Origin: Bacteroidota bacterium
GTDB lineage: Bacteria > Bacteroidota > Bacteroidia > Cytophagales > Cyclobacteriaceae
Reading direction: 5' to 3'
NCBI GenBank assembly: GCA_003242315.1
Contig: QGUY01000186.1
Coordinates: forward strand, 1-7,962
DNA length: 7,962 nt
Part shown: positions 5,460 to 7,962 of the stretch, one piece after another
How positions within the stretch are numbered: the stretch's first letter is position 1
Layout of the letters: the number at the start of each line of letters is the position of its first letter
Notes under the pieces: model-generated
The model's input: the letters and a program-made list of their open reading frames with translations, nothing else
Told to the model about the DNA's origin: nothing
Databases searched by the model: none
Made by a program: the position numbers and the translations under genes

Positions 5460-6830
5460 ATGCCGGGAGATCGTAAACGCATTCATTTCATAGCCGTCGG
5501 CGGAAGCGTAATGCATAACCTGGCCATCGCTCTGAAGCGCGTCGGCAACCATGTATCGGGATCTGATGATGAAATTTTCGAACCCGCGCGTTCTGCCTTG
5601 AAAGCCAATGGCTTATTGCCCGATGAGGAAGGCTGGTTTCCTGAGAAGATCACACCTGATATCGACGAGGTAATCCTCGGCATGCACGCACAGGTCGATA
5701 ACCCCGAACTCCTGAAAGCGCAGGAGCTGGGAATCCCCATTCGCTCCTTCCCCGAGTTTATCTTTGAACGCTCGCGCGACAAGCAGCGGATCGTGATCGC
5801 CGGCAGCCACGGAAAGACTACCATCACCGCGATTATTATCCACGTCCTCAATTACCTGAACAGGAAGTTCGATTATGTCATCGGAGCCCGGGTCAAAGGC
5901 CTCGATCTTACCGTCAGGTTATCAGATGCGCCCATTATTGTAATTGAAGGCGACGAGTACCTTTCATCACGCCTGGATCCCGTACCGAAATTCATTCGCT
6001 ATCGACATCACATTGGCCTGATCAGCGGAGTGGCATGGGACCACGCCAATGTGTTCCCGACCGAAGAGGATTATGTGCGGCAGTTCGATACCTTTTGTGA
6101 TCAGACACCCAAAGGTGGCATCCTCCTTTACTGCGAACAGGATCCCATGGCCGTTATGATCGGCAAGAAGGAACGCACGGATGTGACCGCCATTGGCTAT
6201 AAGTCGCTGCCACATGTCGTCGAAAAAGGCGTCGCTTACCTGACCTACGAAAAGGAACGTTATCCGCTCAAGATTTTTGGCAGTCACAACTACCTGAATC
6301 TGGGTGGCGCCCGCGAGTTGCTACGGCGTATTGGAGTGACTTATGAACAATTCTATCAGGCAATAACAAGTTTTGAAGGTGCTTCCGGGCGACTGGAAGT
6401 CGTTGCCAGCAAGAATTCGATGAGCGTTATACGCGACTTTGCCCACGCACCTTCCAAAGTTAGGGCTTCGGTAAAGGCTGTTCGCGACCTGCACCCGGAC
6501 CGTGAACTTGTAGCATGCCTCGAACTTCACACGTACAGCAGCCTGAGTAAGAGCTATCTGCCTCAGTACAAACACGCTCTCAGGAACGCACAGCAGAAAC
6601 TTGTTTACTTCGATCCTCGTACAGTAGAAGCAAAGCGACTTGAGCCCCTGAGTGAGAGCGACATCCGCGACGCCTTCGGTTCGGAATCCGTACGCGTGTT
6701 TACCAGTCGCGACGAACTTGAACGCTACCTTTCGGAACAATCCTGGCGTAACAAAGACCTGCTGCTCATGAGCTCAGGCACGTTCGGTGGCTTATCGGTT
6801 GATCAACTCGTTCCAAACCTGAAAGACTGA
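5460..6830 (+). CDS. mpl: UDP-N-acetylmuramate:tripeptide ligase (Mpl-type Mur ligase)
   Basis: A complete 456-residue cytoplasmic Mur ligase. Family members of the Mpl type attach the recycled peptide L-Ala-gamma-D-Glu-meso-diaminopimelate to UDP-MurNAc using ATP, feeding cell-wall turnover products back into synthesis. The N-terminal Rossmann domain starts IHFIAVGGSVMHNLA (8-22), with SGSD at 33-36. The ATP loop GSHGKTT is at 115-121, and EGDEY (163-167) corresponds to the EADEY of the Escherichia coli enzyme. WDHANVF (193-199), GSHNYLNL (274-281), GRLEVV (310-315) and DFAHAP (326-331) follow in Mur-ligase order. The C-terminal domain carries LELHTYSSLSKSYLPQY and SSGTFGGL (438-445). Mpl rather than MurC is favoured by EGDEY and the DFAHAP region; MurC is the alternative. 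It heads a likely two-gene operon, 2 bases ahead of an exonuclease. Confidence 0.88.
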   Translation: MPGDRKRIHFIAVGGSVMHNLAIALKRVGNHVSGSDDEIFEPARSALKANGLLPDEEGWFPEKITPDIDEVILGMHAQVDNPELLKAQELGIPIRSFPEFIFERSRDKQRIVIAGSHGKTTITAIIIHVLNYLNRKFDYVIGARVKGLDLTVRLSDAPIIVIEGDEYLSSRLDPVPKFIRYRHHIGLISGVAWDHANVFPTEEDYVRQFDTFCDQTPKGGILLYCEQDPMAVMIGKKERTDVTAIGYKSLPHVVEKGVAYLTYEKERYPLKIFGSHNYLNLGGARELLRRIGVTYEQFYQAITSFEGASGRLEVVASKNSMSVIRDFAHAPSKVRASVKAVRDLHPDRELVACLELHTYSSLSKSYLPQYKHALRNAQQKLVYFDPRTVEAKRLEPLSESDIRDAFGSESVRVFTSRDELERYLSEQSWRNKDLLLMSSGTFGGLSVDQLVPNLKD

Positions 6831-6832
6831 CC

Positions 6833-7636
6833 ATGCGTCTGCACCTGAAGACACCGATCGTGTTTTTCGACCTGGAGGCAACCGGTACTAGCATCACGCA
6901 GGACCGCATCATCGAAATCGCGATGGTGAAGGTCATGCCCAACCAGGAAATCATCCGAAAGTCAAACCTCATCAACCCCACCATCCCCATTCCGTTGGAG
7001 TCTTCGCTCATCCACGGTATATACGACAAAGACGTACAGGACAAACCCACATTCAAGGATGTGGCCAGGGAATACGCGCGGTTCCTCGAAGGAGCCGACC
7101 TGGCGGGATTTAGCATCCTCAAGTTTGACGTACCCCTGCTGGTAGAAGAGTTCCTCCGTGCGGGCGTGGACTTCGACTACAGCCGGAAGCGCATCATCGA
7201 TACCCAGAAGATCTTCCACCTGATGGAAAAGCGAACCCTGGCAGCGGCTTACAAGTTTTATCTTAATAAGGAGTTGCAGGACTCCCATACCGCCGAAGCC
7301 GACGCCGAGGCCAGCATGGAAATCCTCGCCGCGCAGGTTGAAAAGTATAACGGGGCAATCGTTACGGATACCCTGGGCCGGAAAATCGGTGAAATCACGA
7401 ACGACATGGAGGTCCTGAGTAGGCTTTCACTTTCCAATTTAGTTGATCTGGCGGGTCGTATGTGCCTGAATGACAAGGGAGAAGAAATATTTAACTTCGG
7501 TAAACACAGAAATAAAAAGGTAGCAGCCATACTTAAGGAGGAGCCAGCTTATTACGACTGGATCATGAATGGCGACTTCTCCCTGGACACCAAGCGAAAG
7601 CTCACGGAGATAAAACTTCGCGCTTTCGGGAAATGA
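6833..7636 (+). CDS. DnaQ-like (DEDDh) 3'-5' exonuclease with C-terminal ExoX/DUF3820-like domain
   Basis: A 267-residue protein with an N-terminal DEDDh exonuclease fold and a short C-terminal domain. Exo I is FDLEATG with D13 and E15. Exo II is AGFSILKFD with D99. Exo III is HTAEADAEAS with H152 and D157. All five expected metal-binding or catalytic residues are therefore present. The asparagine that commonly precedes the Exo II aspartate appears to be Ser94. Residues about 217-262, starting EIFNFGKHRNKKVAAIL and including YYDWIMNGDF, resemble the small domain at the end of exonuclease X and DUF3820 proteins. It probably degrades single-stranded or nicked DNA 3'-5' in repair or proofreading. 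It is not a full DNA polymerase III epsilon with a polymerase-binding tail, so I leave the symbol empty. The ATG lies 2 bases after the mpl stop, implying co-transcription. Confidence 0.9.
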   Translation: MRLHLKTPIVFFDLEATGTSITQDRIIEIAMVKVMPNQEIIRKSNLINPTIPIPLESSLIHGIYDKDVQDKPTFKDVAREYARFLEGADLAGFSILKFDVPLLVEEFLRAGVDFDYSRKRIIDTQKIFHLMEKRTLAAAYKFYLNKELQDSHTAEADAEASMEILAAQVEKYNGAIVTDTLGRKIGEITNDMEVLSRLSLSNLVDLAGRMCLNDKGEEIFNFGKHRNKKVAAILKEEPAYYDWIMNGDFSLDTKRKLTEIKLRAFGK

Positions 7637-7662
7637 TGGGAACCTTTTGCGGTGATTAAAGT

Positions 7663-7686
7663 CTATAATTTTTATAGGTTTAATAG
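7663..7686. promoter_or_regulatory. Candidate operator overlapping the cysH promoter
   Basis: A perfect inverted repeat CTATAA-TTT-TTATAG (7663-7677) is followed by a further half-site-like TTTAATAG (7679-7686), nine bases on from TTTTATAG (7670-7677). The palindrome covers the predicted -33 region of the cysH promoter, a position suited to sulfur-dependent control. Rrf2-family (CymR/IscR-like) regulators are a reasonable guess, from their frequent association with sulfur-assimilation genes. That link is inference only. Confidence 0.45.
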
Positions 7687-7701
7687 ATTTTGCTAACTTT
7701 G
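7671..7701 (+). promoter_or_regulatory. Candidate cysH promoter
   Basis: TAACTTTG (7694-7701) matches the Bacteroidota -7 consensus TAnnTTTG exactly, and TTTA (7671-7674) lies 19 bases upstream as a near-consensus -33 box. Transcription would begin near 7708, leaving a leader of about 32 bases with no Shine-Dalgarno. The placement supports the GTG at 7740 as the cysH start. Confidence 0.65.
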
Positions 7702-7739
7702 CGAAATCGACCATATACTACTTACCAACCCAGCCAGCT

Positions 7740-7962
7740 GTGGCTCTTTTCGATGAATTAAAGGATGAACTGACTTCCCTCTCCGCCGAAGAGGGGTTGC
7801 GACGTCTTGCCGAGCGCCTTCCGCCCGGCTCCATCAAGTTTTCATCTGCCTTTGGTGAAGAAGACCAGGTTATTACCCATATCATAGCGACAAACCACCT
7901 GCCGATCACTATTTTTACGCTCGATACCGGCAGGCTTTTCCAGGAGACCTATGAGCTAATAG
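7740..7962 (+). CDS. cysH: Phosphoadenylyl/adenylyl-sulfate reductase, N-terminal part (cut by window end)
   Basis: Only the first 74 codons are visible, and the frame runs off the right edge. The encoded start, MALFDELKDELTSLSAEEGL, leads into the adenylyl-transferase-like fold of the PAPS/APS reductase family. The phosphate-binding SSAFGEEDQ is at residues 35-43, and TLDTGRLFQET at 60-70 is highly characteristic of these enzymes. The enzyme reduces activated sulfate (PAPS or APS) to sulfite with thioredoxin in assimilatory cysteine synthesis. The residues that tell APS from PAPS reductases (iron-sulfur cysteines and the C-terminal active cysteine) lie beyond the window. No ATG is present in frame between the promoter and the conserved region, so a GTG start at 7740 is chosen. 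An exact -7 box and a palindrome upstream imply its own regulated promoter, separate from the mpl-exonuclease pair. Confidence 0.88.
   Translation, partial: MALFDELKDELTSLSAEEGLRRLAERLPPGSIKFSSAFGEEDQVITHIIATNHLPITIFTLDTGRLFQETYELI

Overview
The window looks like chromosomal DNA of a member of the Bacteroidota, most likely order Cytophagales. Four things point there: roughly even base composition, candidate promoters of the Bacteroidota type (a -7 box TAnnTTTG with a TTTG-like -33 box about 20 bases upstream), mostly no strong Shine-Dalgarno sequences, and proteins with a Bacteroidota look (a DnaB of 508 residues, an Mpl-type ligase of 456, a 3'-5' exonuclease with a C-terminal 'FGKH' domain). 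The assignment is by eye, not by a search.

Layout. Positions 1-204 hold no gene but contain degenerate G-rich and 8-base repeats. A small DoxX-family membrane protein follows (205-612, +). It converges on a minus-strand block which, in transcription order, is replicative helicase dnaB (5151-3625), a zinc-independent medium-chain dehydrogenase (3536-2544), an ABC ATPase (2500-1736) and its ABC-2 permease (1736-642). The ATPase stop and permease start overlap as TAATG, and the dehydrogenase ends only 43 bases before the ATPase, so these three may be co-transcribed. The 308-base divergent spacer 5152-5459 is the richest non-coding stretch. It has a promoter facing each way, two 11-bp tandem repeats with a degenerate third, and three inverted repeats. 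To its right an Mpl-type muropeptide ligase (5460-6830, +) is followed after 2 bases by a DnaQ-like exonuclease (6833-7636, +). A compact regulatory region then precedes the start of a cysH-type sulfate-assimilation reductase, cut off by the window end (7740-7962, +).

The genes are mostly housekeeping: DNA replication, cell-wall recycling, nuclease, sulfur assimilation and one exporter of unknown substrate. I found no RNA gene, CRISPR array, insertion sequence, prophage or defence system, and no convincing new multi-gene system. The most interesting material is non-coding: the palindromes and phased repeats at the dnaB/mpl, dehydrogenase and cysH promoters, and the repeat module at the left edge. 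Three annotation choices matter. The ATPase and dehydrogenase are started at internal ATG codons rather than at upstream TTG codons, and cysH is started at a GTG.
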